Below are positions 25,703 through 32,908 of a DNA stretch of 32,908 nucleotides, in pieces. This stretch comes from an uncultured bacterium (GTDB lineage: Bacteria; Electryoneota; Electryoneia; Electryoneales; Electryoneaceae). The notes beneath the pieces were generated by a model, which worked only from the letters and a program-made list of their open reading frames with translations, was not told the origin of the DNA and did not search any database. The stretch covers positions 1 through 32,908 of the forward strand of contig CAJVXH010000018.1 in the NCBI GenBank assembly GCA_913009835.1, read 5' to 3'. The first letter of the stretch is position 1, and each line of letters begins with the position of its first letter. A program made the position numbers and the translations under genes.

Positions 25703-26964
25703 GAAAGGTCATTATTCTCAATGTTGCCCGGATTTTCGATCGGGCCCACGCTGAAAATTTTATCCAGGAAACTGTCGCTTGCAAGCTTGTATGTGTCATC
25801 CATCGGGGGACGAATTGTCACCCCAACGGTGTCTATCTTCGTGATACCAACACTTTCAGTGAAGCTAAGACTGGCAATAATATCCTGAGTGGCCTGTTCT
25901 TCAGTCCAAACACGAATCAGGCTGTCGCTCATCGTGGTAAACAACATGTCACGCAGACGCAGGGAATCCTGGTAAGCATACACTGAATCCACCGGAACCA
26001 CTATTTCGGTGTTAGACTCAACCGTAGTTGTCTTCCGAGGGGTTAATAACTCGATCTCAACATCGAAGTAATCACTCTGTAGCTCGAGCTGCATCGCATA
26101 TAGAGTCGAGTCCCTCTGCATGTCGGTATCCAGACGAGCACGAGCCTGCCGGGCCAGCCGGTTTACGAACAAGTTGGTGTACAATTCTTTGCCAAGGACG
26201 GGATTCTCAGGTTCGCCGTCGGCAGCCAATTTATACTCCAGCTTGCCTTCGATGTCCAAACTAGCGTTGAGATTGAGACGGTATTCTTCACCACTGATCG
26301 GGTCTATCTCAATACCCTCAAGAGGCACCGTTAACACATATTCAGTTGAGGGAATCAGATACTCCTCAAATGGCAGGTAATCACGCTCCAACTTGCCATC
26401 ACCCCAGACTATTACCGTCTTGTCCTCAACTCCCCTTTTCGGGTAATAGTAGTGAATGCCTGATGTAGAGACCATCTTATAAAGAATTGGCTTAACTGAA
26501 TTCTCGAACTCAGGCTTTGGAATCATTTTCAAGACGAGCGAATCCACTGTCGCCGTTTCGGCTTCCTCCGCACCGACTGCACGTCCCTGGCTGAAGGGAA
26601 GAACCTCTATTTCGGTGAAATGGAATTTGTCAGCAAAGCCAACGATGAAGGAGTCGTAGGGCGCGTTGTAGAGGGACATCTTGTCCATCTCAAACGCTGC
26701 ACGCCTGACCATAATCGAGTCACTCTGAATGAAGCGAATGAGGCTGTCCAGGTCAGAAACATATGTCTGATGCACCTTATAGTGACGCTGCACGATGAAG
26801 TTGATATTATCCATCTTCAATCGGCTCGCTTCAATCAAACTATCCTGCTTTTTCCAAAGTTTTTCAGGATAGAGAACGCTCGCGATCAAGACAACTATCA
26901 AGATCACGCTGAGAATCTTCAGAATTAAACTACCGCGTGGCTCATAATGCCGGGTTTCTGCCAT
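25684..26964 (-). CDS. Membrane-anchored protein of unknown function
   Basis: I do not recognise this 426-residue protein. It has a short basic N-terminus, one membrane span at about 12-31 (LILKILSVILIVVLIASVLY), then an extracytoplasmic part rich in Asp, Glu, Ser and Thr. The region just after the span (SLIEASRLKMDNINFIVQRH and on to YVSDLDSLIRFI) is helical and resembles the segment following the first helix of pilin-like proteins. The rest alternates beta-type strands with acidic repeats such as TTTVESNTEIVVPVDS. There is no lipobox or peptidase motif. It lies between a ComEA-like gene (21 bases upstream) and the PilM/GspL-like gene (19-base overlap), so a role with them in an envelope or pilus-like machine is inferred. 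Confidence 0.6.
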   Translation of the reverse strand: MAETRHYEPRGSLILKILSVILIVVLIASVLYPEKLWKKQDSLIEASRLKMDNINFIVQRHYKVHQTYVSDLDSLIRFIQSDSIMVRRAAFEMDKMSLYNAPYDSFIVGFADKFHFTEIEVLPFSQGRAVGAEEAETATVDSLVLKMIPKPEFENSVKPILYKMVSTSGIHYYYPKRGVEDKTVIVWGDGKLERDYLPFEEYLIPSTEYVLTVPLEGIEIDPISGEEYRLNLNASLDIEGKLEYKLAADGEPENPVLGKELYTNLFVNRLARQARARLDTDMQRDSTLYAMQLELQSDYFDVEIELLTPRKTTTVESNTEIVVPVDSVYAYQDSLRLRDMLFTTMSDSLIRVWTEEQATQDIIASLSFTESVGITKIDTVGVTIRPPMDDTYKLASDSFLDKIFSVGPIENPGNIENNDLSWSESR

Positions 26965-26985
26965 CGTGCAATGCCCCCTGCTCCA

Positions 26986-27519
26986 CTAGTTGCCGGGATT
27001 AACAAAAGCATGCTGCTTCAATGTTGCCAGCCGTTTTTCGCCAATATTATCAATCAGCAGAAGATCTTCAATTCTTTCGAATCGACCATGTGCATCGCGC
27101 CAACTTACTATACGTTGAGCGAGAACAGGTCCAATTCCAGGAATTCTCTCAAGATCTTCCGAGGATGAGGTGTTCAGATCAAACCATTCGCGAGTTTGAT
27201 CGCCCTCCCCAAGTTTCAAATTATCCACTGTATCAGGAATCGAGACACCCGCATCCGATACGGAAGGTACATCGGGAGACGTGGAAAGTGCCAGTGAATC
27301 TGAGGCATTACCACCCTGGAGGGTGTCCGAGTTGCCCTCTAAAGAATTAACGGTGGCAACAGGAAAATCACCCTGAACGATCACCACATGCTCAGACTCG
27401 CTCCAGCGAGGGACCTGTTTCGCGATCAACCCGATTACCAGCAAGATTCCCAGCACAAAAAGTGTGCGCCGCTCGACATCGGTAAGAGCGAACCTCGACT
27501 TGTGCTGGATATCTTTCAT
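26986..27519 (-). CDS. ComEA-like helix-hairpin-helix membrane protein
   Basis: A 177-residue protein with an N-terminal membrane anchor (LFVLGILLVIGLIAKQV, about 20-36), a Ser/Thr/Asp-rich linker and a C-terminal ComEA-type tandem helix-hairpin-helix. The domain reads DLNTSSSEDLERIPGIGPVL, then AQRIVSWRDAHGRFERIEDL and NIGEKRLATLKQHAFVNPG. The conserved IPGIG and (N)IGEKR turns are present, as in proteins that bind double-stranded DNA during competence. I chose ATG 27519 (MKDIQHKSRF), preceded by AAGGGA; the open frame reaches 27555. It follows dnaJ by 42 bases on the same strand. DNA uptake is the family role, but some members have no known link to competence. Confidence 0.8.
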   Translation of the reverse strand: MKDIQHKSRFALTDVERRTLFVLGILLVIGLIAKQVPRWSESEHVVIVQGDFPVATVNSLEGNSDTLQGGNASDSLALSTSPDVPSVSDAGVSIPDTVDNLKLGEGDQTREWFDLNTSSSEDLERIPGIGPVLAQRIVSWRDAHGRFERIEDLLLIDNIGEKRLATLKQHAFVNPGN

Positions 27520-27561
27520 CACCGATCCCTTCGGTGAAAACCTATATGTCACCAAATGAGT

Positions 27562-28719
27562 TTACTTGAAGAAAGCGTCCTTCATCTTCCCGAAAATACT
27601 GCGATCGCTGTCCTTCGGAGCACAAATACCATCCATATCACGTAGTTGTTCGAATACTTCACGCTCTTCGTTACTCAGCCTGGTCGGAACAAAAATATCA
27701 ACCTGAACCAGCAAATCGCCACGACTGTTGCTATTCAAGTGACGCAGACCCTTGCCACGAAGTCGCAATATTTTCCCAGCCTGTGTGCCGCTGGGGATGT
27801 CGATCTCAGCCGAACCGTTGAGGGTTGGTATCTCGACTTTGCCGCCCAGAACAGCTTCCGGGATCGAAATGTTCAGGCCATAGAGAAGATCATCGCCGTG
27901 ACGCTCGAAATTATCATGCTTCTTGACATCGAAGACAATGATCAGATCGCCGGACGGGCCGCCTTGCTGACCGGCATGGCCCTCGCCACGCATGGTCATG
28001 TAGTTGCCCTTCTCCACCCCCGCAGGAACCTCGATTTCAATAGTCGAGGAACCGCTTACCCTGCCCTCGCCATTGCATTCACGACAGGGGTCCTTTATCA
28101 CCTCACCCCGTCCATTGCAGGCCGGGCAAGTGGTCACATTGACCATCTGACCGAGCAACGAACGAGTAACTCGTCGGATTTCACCGCTGCCGTGACAGGT
28201 TTGGCAGGTATTCATCGAGGTTCGGTCACGAGCGCCGGAACCACCACACTCAACACAACGTTCGTGCCGATTAACCTTGATCTTTTTCGTGGTGCCTTCG
28301 GCTACTTCTTCAATGGTGATTGCCAGATCAATGCGAAGATCGCGCCCTTTAAAGATTCGACGTCCGCCCCTCTGCCCCCCGGCACCACCAAAGATATCTC
28401 CGAAACCCATCCCGCCGAAAATGCTGCTGAACAGGTCCATCGGATCAATGTCCATGCCCATGCCGCCAAAGCCACCACCGCCACCTGCCGCACCACCGAG
28501 GCCGGCATGGCCGAAACGGTCGTAGCGCGCGCGTTTGTCGGCATCGGACAGCACTGAATAGGCCTCACCGACTTCCTTGAACTTCTCTTCCGCGGACGCA
28601 TCACTCTCATTACGGTCAGGGTGGTATTGCATTGCCAGCTTGCGATAGGCTTTTTTGATTTCGTCCGGGCCGACGTTGCGCTCGACACCGAGAGTCTCAT
28701 AGTAATCACGTTGAGCCAT
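27562..28719 (-). CDS. dnaJ: Chaperone DnaJ (Hsp40, type I)
   Basis: Stimulates the ATPase of DnaK and delivers substrates. From ATG 28719 it has 385 residues. The J-domain carries HPD at 33-35, followed by a Gly/Phe-rich linker (about 70-120). Four zinc-binding CxxCxGxG repeats lie at 155-162, 172-179, 198-205 and 212-219, and the C-terminal substrate-binding barrels follow. All features of a full type I DnaJ are present. AGGAGAA lies 5-6 bases before the chosen ATG and inside the end of grpE. The 14-residue extension to 28761 is not conserved. It starts one base after the grpE stop. Confidence 0.97.
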   Translation of the reverse strand: MAQRDYYETLGVERNVGPDEIKKAYRKLAMQYHPDRNESDASAEEKFKEVGEAYSVLSDADKRARYDRFGHAGLGGAAGGGGGFGGMGMDIDPMDLFSSIFGGMGFGDIFGGAGGQRGGRRIFKGRDLRIDLAITIEEVAEGTTKKIKVNRHERCVECGGSGARDRTSMNTCQTCHGSGEIRRVTRSLLGQMVNVTTCPACNGRGEVIKDPCRECNGEGRVSGSSTIEIEVPAGVEKGNYMTMRGEGHAGQQGGPSGDLIIVFDVKKHDNFERHGDDLLYGLNISIPEAVLGGKVEIPTLNGSAEIDIPSGTQAGKILRLRGKGLRHLNSNSRGDLLVQVDIFVPTRLSNEEREVFEQLRDMDGICAPKDSDRSIFGKMKDAFFK

Positions 28720-28720
28720 T

Positions 28721-29299
28721 CTAATTCTCCTCTTCAGACTTGGCTGCAACGATGATAACACGGCTCGGACGGATCAACTTCGGCCCCAGCTTGTAGCCCT
28801 TCTGATGCACGCTCACGATAGTGCCTGGCTCCGCATCTTCGCTGGGTGTTTCCATCAGAGCTTCATGAACTTCCGGATCAAACTGCTGCCCCTCGGCTTC
28901 AATCTCTTCCAAGCCACGCAATTTGAGCAGATTAAGGAATTTCTGCTGTATCAATCTCGCGCCATCCATCAAACTGGAAATATCGTTCTTGTCTTCCCCG
29001 CTATTCAGCAGAAGTCCAAGATCATCCAGGACAGGAAGCAAGTCTTCGATCAGGCTCTCATTTGCCAGTGCCCGGTATTCTTCGAGTTCACGGTTTCTGC
29101 GGCGACGAAAGTTTTCAAATTCCGCGCGTGCCCGAAGCGCCTGGTCGCGAAGTCGATCATTCTCTTCTGTCAGATCACTCTGTTTTGAAGCGAGAGCGCC
29201 TGACTCGATAGAGATCTCAACGGTATCACCAGAGTTCTCACTCTGTTCTTCCTTCAGATCCGTCTCCGGCTCTGAACTGTTACGCTTTTTATCTTTCAT
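28721..29299 (-). CDS. grpE: Nucleotide exchange factor GrpE
   Basis: Exchange factor for DnaK, about 192 residues. An acidic disordered N-terminus is followed by the long coiled coil (ENDRLRDQALRARAEFENFR, then RRRNRELEEYRALANESLIE) and the beta-wing domain with GQQFDPEVHEALMETPSE and TIVSVHQKGYKLGPKLIRPS. I chose ATG 29299 (MKDKKRNSS). A GTG at 29317, directly after the hrcA stop, would add six residues, and neither has a strong ribosome site, so coupling to hrcA is likely. It is the second gene of hrcA-grpE-dnaJ. Confidence 0.95.
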   Translation of the reverse strand: MKDKKRNSSEPETDLKEEQSENSGDTVEISIESGALASKQSDLTEENDRLRDQALRARAEFENFRRRRNRELEEYRALANESLIEDLLPVLDDLGLLLNSGEDKNDISSLMDGARLIQQKFLNLLKLRGLEEIEAEGQQFDPEVHEALMETPSEDAEPGTIVSVHQKGYKLGPKLIRPSRVIIVAAKSEEEN

Positions 29300-29317
29300 G
29301 AAGCTGGATAATCTCAC

Positions 29318-30370
29318 TCAGTTTTCGACACGAAGTTGAATCGCCTCAGCGGCAAATTTGACCAATGATGAGAGGTGAGCGTAGTTCATACGTGTCGGCC
29401 CGATTACACCGAGCGTGCCTTCGGTGTCACCTATGCTGTAACTGGCCGACACCACGCTGCATCCCTCTAAAATAGAATTCCCGATCTCCTTGCCGATGCT
29501 GATCCGGACACCTTCCTCAGTCTCATGCTGACCAGCATGCAACAAATGAAGGATAACATCTCGATCCTCAAGGATTTCGATTACTCCCCTGGTCTGATCC
29601 AGATCTGCAAAATCGGGTTGATTAAAAACGCTACTCGTACCATCCAGATGAATCTCACCAACTCGATCCTCGGTAAAGATGAGATCCGCCGAATCCACTA
29701 CCAACTTCAACAGCGGACGTCCGCTGTCCAGTGTGCCCACCATCCTCTGGGCGATACTCCTGCGAACCTCACCCAGTTTCAACCCGGTAAGGCGTTCGTT
29801 GAGGATGCGGGTCGCAGCATCTATCTCTGAATCCTTCAAGGTCGAAACGATGTTAAGCATGATGTTGCGCACGAAACCGTTACGGATTGTCAGGATGACC
29901 AGCAAGCGACCGGAAGCAATCCGGATCATATCGATTTGATGCAGGATACCCTCGGTGAGTTTCGGCGTCAAGACCACTGAGATCAGAGCGCTGGTACGTG
30001 CCAGAGCGTCACTGGTGCGATCCAGAACGTCACTCATCCCGCCAATCGCCACCTCTTCCAGAGCCTGCATGATGGTACGCTGGTCAGCTCGGCGGACATC
30101 CACCCGCTCCATCATCTCATCAACGTACAGACCATAGCCCATATGAGTAGGAACCCGTCCTGCAGAGGTGTGCGGTTGCTTGAGCAGCCCCATCTCCTCC
30201 AGATCAACCATGACATTGCGGATTGTCGCTGCCGACAAATCCATGTTGAGACGCTTGCTCAGAGTGCGTGAACCCACCGCCTCAGCGGTGACCAGGTACT
30301 CGTGGATCAGAGCGGTGAAAACCGCCTTCTCCCTCTCACTCATGCTTCTTGCGAGACCTGATGATTTCAT
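29318..30370 (-). CDS. hrcA: Heat-inducible transcription repressor HrcA
   Basis: Represses chaperone genes by binding CIRCE, with GroEL helping to keep it active. The N-terminal winged helix is clear: MSEREKAVFTALIHEYLVTA, EAVGSRTLSKRLNMDLSAAT, IRNVMVDLEEMGLLKQPHTS, then AGRVPTHMGYGLYVDEMM. The GAF-like dimerisation body follows, with the C-terminal VIGPTRMNYAHLSSLVKFAA signature. I chose ATG 30370 (MKSSGLARS, 350 residues); MSEREK at 30340 is also possible, and the open frame runs back to 30439. No CIRCE lies in front of hrcA itself, so its own control may differ from that of groESL in this window. Confidence 0.94.
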   Translation of the reverse strand: MKSSGLARSMSEREKAVFTALIHEYLVTAEAVGSRTLSKRLNMDLSAATIRNVMVDLEEMGLLKQPHTSAGRVPTHMGYGLYVDEMMERVDVRRADQRTIMQALEEVAIGGMSDVLDRTSDALARTSALISVVLTPKLTEGILHQIDMIRIASGRLLVILTIRNGFVRNIMLNIVSTLKDSEIDAATRILNERLTGLKLGEVRRSIAQRMVGTLDSGRPLLKLVVDSADLIFTEDRVGEIHLDGTSSVFNQPDFADLDQTRGVIEILEDRDVILHLLHAGQHETEEGVRISIGKEIGNSILEGCSVVSASYSIGDTEGTLGVIGPTRMNYAHLSSLVKFAAEAIQLRVEN

Positions 30371-30465
30371 GAACCCACAAACTCTAAGGTTAACGTGATC
30401 CGGCTTGAAAACGAGTGCCGGAGGGTATGCCCATAACATTTACGTCATGGATAATCCGCCCAAAT

Positions 30466-30550
30466 ATAGGCCCGTGTTTGCTTGCAGACGCGGGTTATCC
30501 GATGGTCAGGCTATTTGATCAGCCGCGTCTGCAAGCAAACACGGGCCTAT
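30466..30550. repeat. 28-bp perfect inverted repeat between ftsX and hrcA
   Basis: Positions 30466-30493 and 30523-30550 are exact reverse complements over 28 bp, separated by a 29-base loop. The core is CCCGTGTTTGCTTGCAGACG. In RNA this would form a very stable hairpin. There is no proper T-run on either side, so a simple terminator is not the obvious reading; it may be a dispersed palindromic or MITE-like repeat. It sits in the 260-base gap between the ftsX stop (30633) and the hrcA start. Confidence 0.85.
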
Positions 30551-30632
30551 CTCACAACAACTGAGCTACCGAATCATCCATAGCCTTACAACTTAAGTGA
30601 AACTGCGAAACTGAGTCAAGAGACCGAGATAT

Positions 30633-31478
30633 TCAGTTGCGCATCTTCCACGCCCCAGACGCACTAAGCCACCCCACCAGCACAGGCAATGCCAGAGCGA
30701 CCACCATCGCCCTCCAGTCAGGCGAAGCTACCCACTTGGATGATGCCAGCAAACTCTGGGTCACCGTCACCAGCAACACGCCTATCCCACCTCCGAGAAG
30801 ACCACTTATCATCCCGCTGACCGCCAGAGGCCTACCTACCTGCCCACGTGTTCCGCCGATCAGAAACACCGCTTTTGCCCATGATTCCCCGGTCCTGGCA
30901 GCTATCCGTACTGACTGCATGGTCAGGAGAATTGAAATCAACATAATGACCGCACCGACAGTTCCGGCGATCAACAGGGTTCGATCACTTACCTCTTCGA
31001 AGCGAGATAGTAACTCACCTTCAAACGCCACATCCTCAATATCCGGATCAGCCAGAATTTCGGACGCTTCCAATGCCAACCGTTCAGCTGTGATTGCACC
31101 CGGATCATATGATAGAATCACCGATGCCGGCAGAGGGTTTTCTTCGAGCAGGGCGACCAGATCCTCACCGTGTCGTTCAGCGAATAATTCCGCGGCCTGT
31201 TCTTTGGTGACGGTGTCAGCCGAAGCCACACCATCTCTCGAGGCCAGCCGTGCGCTGACTTCGGTGAGATTCCGTTCCCTGCCGGGAGTGACAAAGGCTT
31301 CGATCTCGAAGCCACCGAGAAGACTATCACGAGCTATCTCAACTGATTGGTGCAATCCCCAGAATATCAGCAGAGACGAGGCGAGTATCATCAGCGAAGC
31401 TACCGCCAAGCCGCCCGCCAAAGTGCTGCGACGCCAGGCGCGCCATCCTTCACGAACCATGAATCCAGCAAAGCTCAT
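30633..31478 (-). CDS. ftsX: Cell-division ABC transporter permease FtsX
   Basis: Inner-membrane partner of FtsE that couples ATP hydrolysis to activation of cell-wall hydrolases at the division site. The 281 residues show the FtsX layout: a cytoplasmic N-terminus (MVREGWRAWRRSTLAGGLAV), a first membrane span, and a large extracytoplasmic domain (about 50-155) containing FEIEAFVTPGRERNLTEVSA and TVTKEQAAELFAERHGEDLV. Three further spans follow, with MQSVRIAARTGESWAKAVFL IGGT between them, the conserved coupling region. Its start overlaps the ftsE stop as ATGA (31475-31478). Confidence 0.92.
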   Translation of the reverse strand: MSFAGFMVREGWRAWRRSTLAGGLAVASLMILASSLLIFWGLHQSVEIARDSLLGGFEIEAFVTPGRERNLTEVSARLASRDGVASADTVTKEQAAELFAERHGEDLVALLEENPLPASVILSYDPGAITAERLALEASEILADPDIEDVAFEGELLSRFEEVSDRTLLIAGTVGAVIMLISILLTMQSVRIAARTGESWAKAVFLIGGTRGQVGRPLAVSGMISGLLGGGIGVLLVTVTQSLLASSKWVASPDWRAMVVALALPVLVGWLSASGAWKMRN

Positions 31479-32131
31479 GATTCCTCCCGAACTTCCCCAT
31501 CCTCTATCAGCAGACGGCGGACCGGATAACCATCGAATAATTCACTTCGATGCGTCGCCAGCAATATGGATGTGCCCTGTGCGTGGATCTTCTCCAACAG
31601 CTCAATGATCGAGCCCGCGGTTTCAGTGTCCAGGTGAATCAGGGGTTCGTCAGCTATCAACACAAAGGGCTGAGCGACTAACGCACGCGCTATGGCTAAA
31701 CGCCTCAGCTCGCCACGGCTGAGTTTTGTCGGGAGTTGATCGAGGTGAGCGTGCAAGCCAACCCGGTTCAGAACCCGTAACGACTGCTGTTTCGTTTTCT
31801 TCTTCGACCAGCCGTGCACTTCACCAACCAATGAAACATTGCGATACACTGATCTATCATCGACAAGTGTAAGATCCTGATCTATAATACCCATTTCGCG
31901 ACGAAGTGACGGAAGGCTGTTGTCATTGACTTGTGAGAGACGCTTCGATGCCACAATCAAATCCCCGGAGTCAGGACGCACAGCGCCATATATCATCCGC
32001 AGAATTGTTGATTTTCCAGCGCCTGAATCCCCAACGAGGAGAACCCATTCCCCTTTGCTGATGCGAAAGCTGACATCGTGGACGCCTCGTCCCCGAGAGT
32101 ATTGCTTGCTTACTTGCATCAGCTCGATCAT
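31475..32131 (-). CDS. ftsE: Cell-division ABC transporter ATPase FtsE
   Basis: Cytoplasmic ATPase of the FtsEX complex, 218 residues as usual. Walker A is GDSGAGKST (34-42), the Q-loop is IIDQDLTLVDD (Q85), Walker B is VLIADEP (157-163) and the switch His is H194 (LATHRS). The signature motif reads LSRGELRR (137-144), where FtsE proteins usually have LSGGEQQR, and the D-loop reads IHLD instead of GNLD. Both are unusual for a core ABC motif. Overlaps upstream (methyltransferase, 4 bases) and downstream (ftsX, 4 bases) show tight translational coupling. Alternative: a related LolD/MacB-type ATPase, but the FtsX partner argues for FtsE. Confidence 0.88.
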   Translation of the reverse strand: MIELMQVSKQYSRGRGVHDVSFRISKGEWVLLVGDSGAGKSTILRMIYGAVRPDSGDLIVASKRLSQVNDNSLPSLRREMGIIDQDLTLVDDRSVYRNVSLVGEVHGWSKKKTKQQSLRVLNRVGLHAHLDQLPTKLSRGELRRLAIARALVAQPFVLIADEPLIHLDTETAGSIIELLEKIHAQGTSILLATHRSELFDGYPVRRLLIEDGEVREES

Positions 32132-32757
32132 ACCCGCTCCGCCACGATGTGTACCCGGTCGCTCGTTTCATCTCCTTGACGGAAAGTGAGTTCATGATAG
32201 ATTGCGAGTACATTGAAACCGTTCGCATTCGCCAAATCGACTGCTGACTGTATCGGATATATGCGCTGCCGATGGTGTTCCATATATACCACATCCTCAC
32301 CATCCGGGCAGATGCTGAAAACATTATGCTGGATACGTTCCTCTTCATCATAACGGGTAACCCGGCGATAGAATGCCCCCGTCACCTGCTCCTCGAGGAC
32401 AGATCCATCAAAGTGCATGCGGCTGTTAAGGTCTGTGCTCAGATCGAACACCAGCAGTCCGTGATGGCGAATGACCTTGTGGGCTGATTGAAAGAACTTG
32501 GCAACCTGTTCAGGCTCCAGCAGGTAATTGAGGGAATCATACACACATATGCCCAGATCGCAGGGGGCAACATCCGGCGTAGTCAGGAAATCCGCTACAT
32601 CCCATTCCATGATGCGATTTCGAGGATGACGAATATTTCGTGCTGCCTCGACCATCTCCGCAGATCCATCCACACCAACAGTATCCCAACCCAACTTGAC
32701 CAAGAAGCTGAGTAGTGATCCGGTGCCGCAGGCGAAATCGATTGCACGTCCGCGTTT
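32128..32757 (-). CDS. Class I SAM-dependent methyltransferase, 5' end lost at the adapter junction
   Basis: The gene is cut at the adapter junction (32759), so its N-terminus is missing. The true reading begins inside motif I: RAIDFACGTGSLLSFLVKLG, then WDTVGVDGSAEMVEAARN. DVADFLTTPDVAPCDLGICV, YDSLNYLLEPEQVAKFF and HKVIRHHGLLVFDLSTDLNS complete a methyltransferase fold of the small-molecule type (Methyltransf_25/11). The distal half (YRRVTRYDEEERIQHNVFSI and ELTFRQGDETSDRVHIVAERV) is typical of the same family. A TTG at 32703 is not the start; upstream codons in the same frame are clearly coding. The stop overlaps the ftsE start by ATGA. Substrate unknown. Confidence 0.85.
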   Translation of the reverse strand, partial: KRGRAIDFACGTGSLLSFLVKLGWDTVGVDGSAEMVEAARNIRHPRNRIMEWDVADFLTTPDVAPCDLGICVYDSLNYLLEPEQVAKFFQSAHKVIRHHGLLVFDLSTDLNSRMHFDGSVLEEQVTGAFYRRVTRYDEEERIQHNVFSICPDGEDVVYMEHHRQRIYPIQSAVDLANANGFNVLAIYHELTFRQGDETSDRVHIVAERV

Positions 32758-32758
32758 C

Positions 32759-32816
32759 AGATCGGAAGAGCGTCGTGTAGGGAAAGAGTGTAGATCTCGG
32801 TGGTCGCCGTATCATT
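32759..32816. other. Illumina P5/universal adapter (sequencing artefact)
   Basis: These 58 bases are the exact reverse complement of the Illumina universal (P5) adapter, starting AGATCGGAAGAGCGTCGTGT and ending GTCGCCGTATCATT. They are not genomic. Confidence 0.98.
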
Positions 32817-32908
32817 AAAAAAAAAATAACAAAAAAAAATAATAGAACACGTCTGAACTCCAGCAACAATCACCACATACACGCTCTCTGCATAACAAGT
32901 TTCTCGCC
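32817..32908. other. Low-quality read-through after the adapter, with index-adapter fragment
   Basis: An A-rich run (32817-32840) typical of reading past the end of a library molecule is followed by ACACGTCTGAACTCCAG at 32847-32863, an exact 17-nt piece of the Illumina index adapter. The remaining 45 bases are a degraded match to the rest of that adapter. No biological feature should be called here. Confidence 0.9.

Noticed and set aside
27646-28557. 303-codon plus-strand frame opposite dnaJ
   Set aside because: It is antisense to a fully convincing dnaJ, has no recognisable domain, and arises from the codon pattern of the real gene.
30371-30465. CIRCE-like half-site GAGTGC upstream of hrcA
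   Set aside because: Only one partial half is present and no matching TTAGCACTC arm is found nearby.
30637-31608. 323-codon plus-strand frame opposite ftsX
   Set aside because: Antisense shadow of ftsX with Ser/Arg/Pro-rich composition and no domain.
32817-32840. A-rich run that could be read as a poly-T terminator
   Set aside because: It directly follows the full adapter and precedes an index-adapter fragment, so it is sequencer read-through.
32537-32869. A 110-codon minus-strand frame with an apparent hydrophobic N-terminus at the contig end
   Set aside because: Its first half is translated adapter and poly-A sequence, and the rest is a wrong-frame reading of the methyltransferase.

Overview
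The window looks like a complete contig from a short-read assembly of an uncultured, mid-GC, Gram-negative (diderm) bacterium. Evidence for a diderm is a TonB-dependent-receptor-like barrel, a Wzz/Wzy-type polysaccharide locus and FtsEX. The HrcA/CIRCE-controlled chaperones, the paired TrkH proteins and the large unknown envelope proteins would suit the FCB group or a neighbouring phylum, but I cannot place it further from sequence alone. The last 150 bases are not genomic: 32759-32816 is the full 58-nt Illumina P5/universal adapter in reverse complement. It is followed by an A-rich run and a 17-nt exact piece of the index adapter.

Layout, plus strand first. At the left edge a minus-strand gene for a glycoside hydrolase family 2 N-terminal region stops at an in-frame TAG 50 bases from the contig end. 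It is divergent from an NhaC-family Na+/H+ antiporter. Next is a compact polysaccharide locus (about 2.75-9.18 kb): Wzz-like chain-length regulator, Wzy/O-antigen-ligase-like polymerase, GT4 and GT2 glycosyltransferases, and a polyprenyl-phosphate sugar-1-phosphate transferase, closed by a strong intrinsic terminator. Then comes serS-trkA-trkH-(31-aa ORF)-trkH, a potassium-uptake operon with a tandem duplication of the channel subunit. The two trkH copies are joined by a tiny ORF that overlaps both by ATGA junctions.

The rest is mostly minus strand. An FkbM methyltransferase and groES-groEL follow, the latter with a perfect extended CIRCE operator upstream and a UUCG-tetraloop terminator downstream. 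A plus-strand TonB-dependent-receptor-like gene interrupts. Then, reading leftwards from the contig end: a truncated SAM methyltransferase-ftsE-ftsX set linked by ATGA overlaps; a 28-bp perfect inverted repeat; hrcA-grpE-dnaJ (no dnaK); a ComEA-like helix-hairpin-helix membrane protein; an unknown membrane-anchored protein; a PilM/GspL-like membrane protein; rsmD; a fumarylacetoacetate-hydrolase family enzyme; an insertion-like repeat patch; and a degenerate AAA+ protein of the sigma-54-activator fold.

How the parts connect: HrcA encoded at 29.3-30.4 kb is the expected repressor of the CIRCE site at 18.46 kb, so repressor and target lie in one window. NhaC and TrkA/TrkH suggest active Na+/K+ balance. 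I see no CRISPR array, tRNA, rRNA or intact insertion sequence, and no clear new multi-gene defence or metabolic system. The most interesting biological items are the degenerate AAA+ regulator with its possible leaderless promoter, the ATGA-linked 31-aa ORF between the trkH copies, and the extension of the heat-shock operon into ComEA/PilM-like genes.
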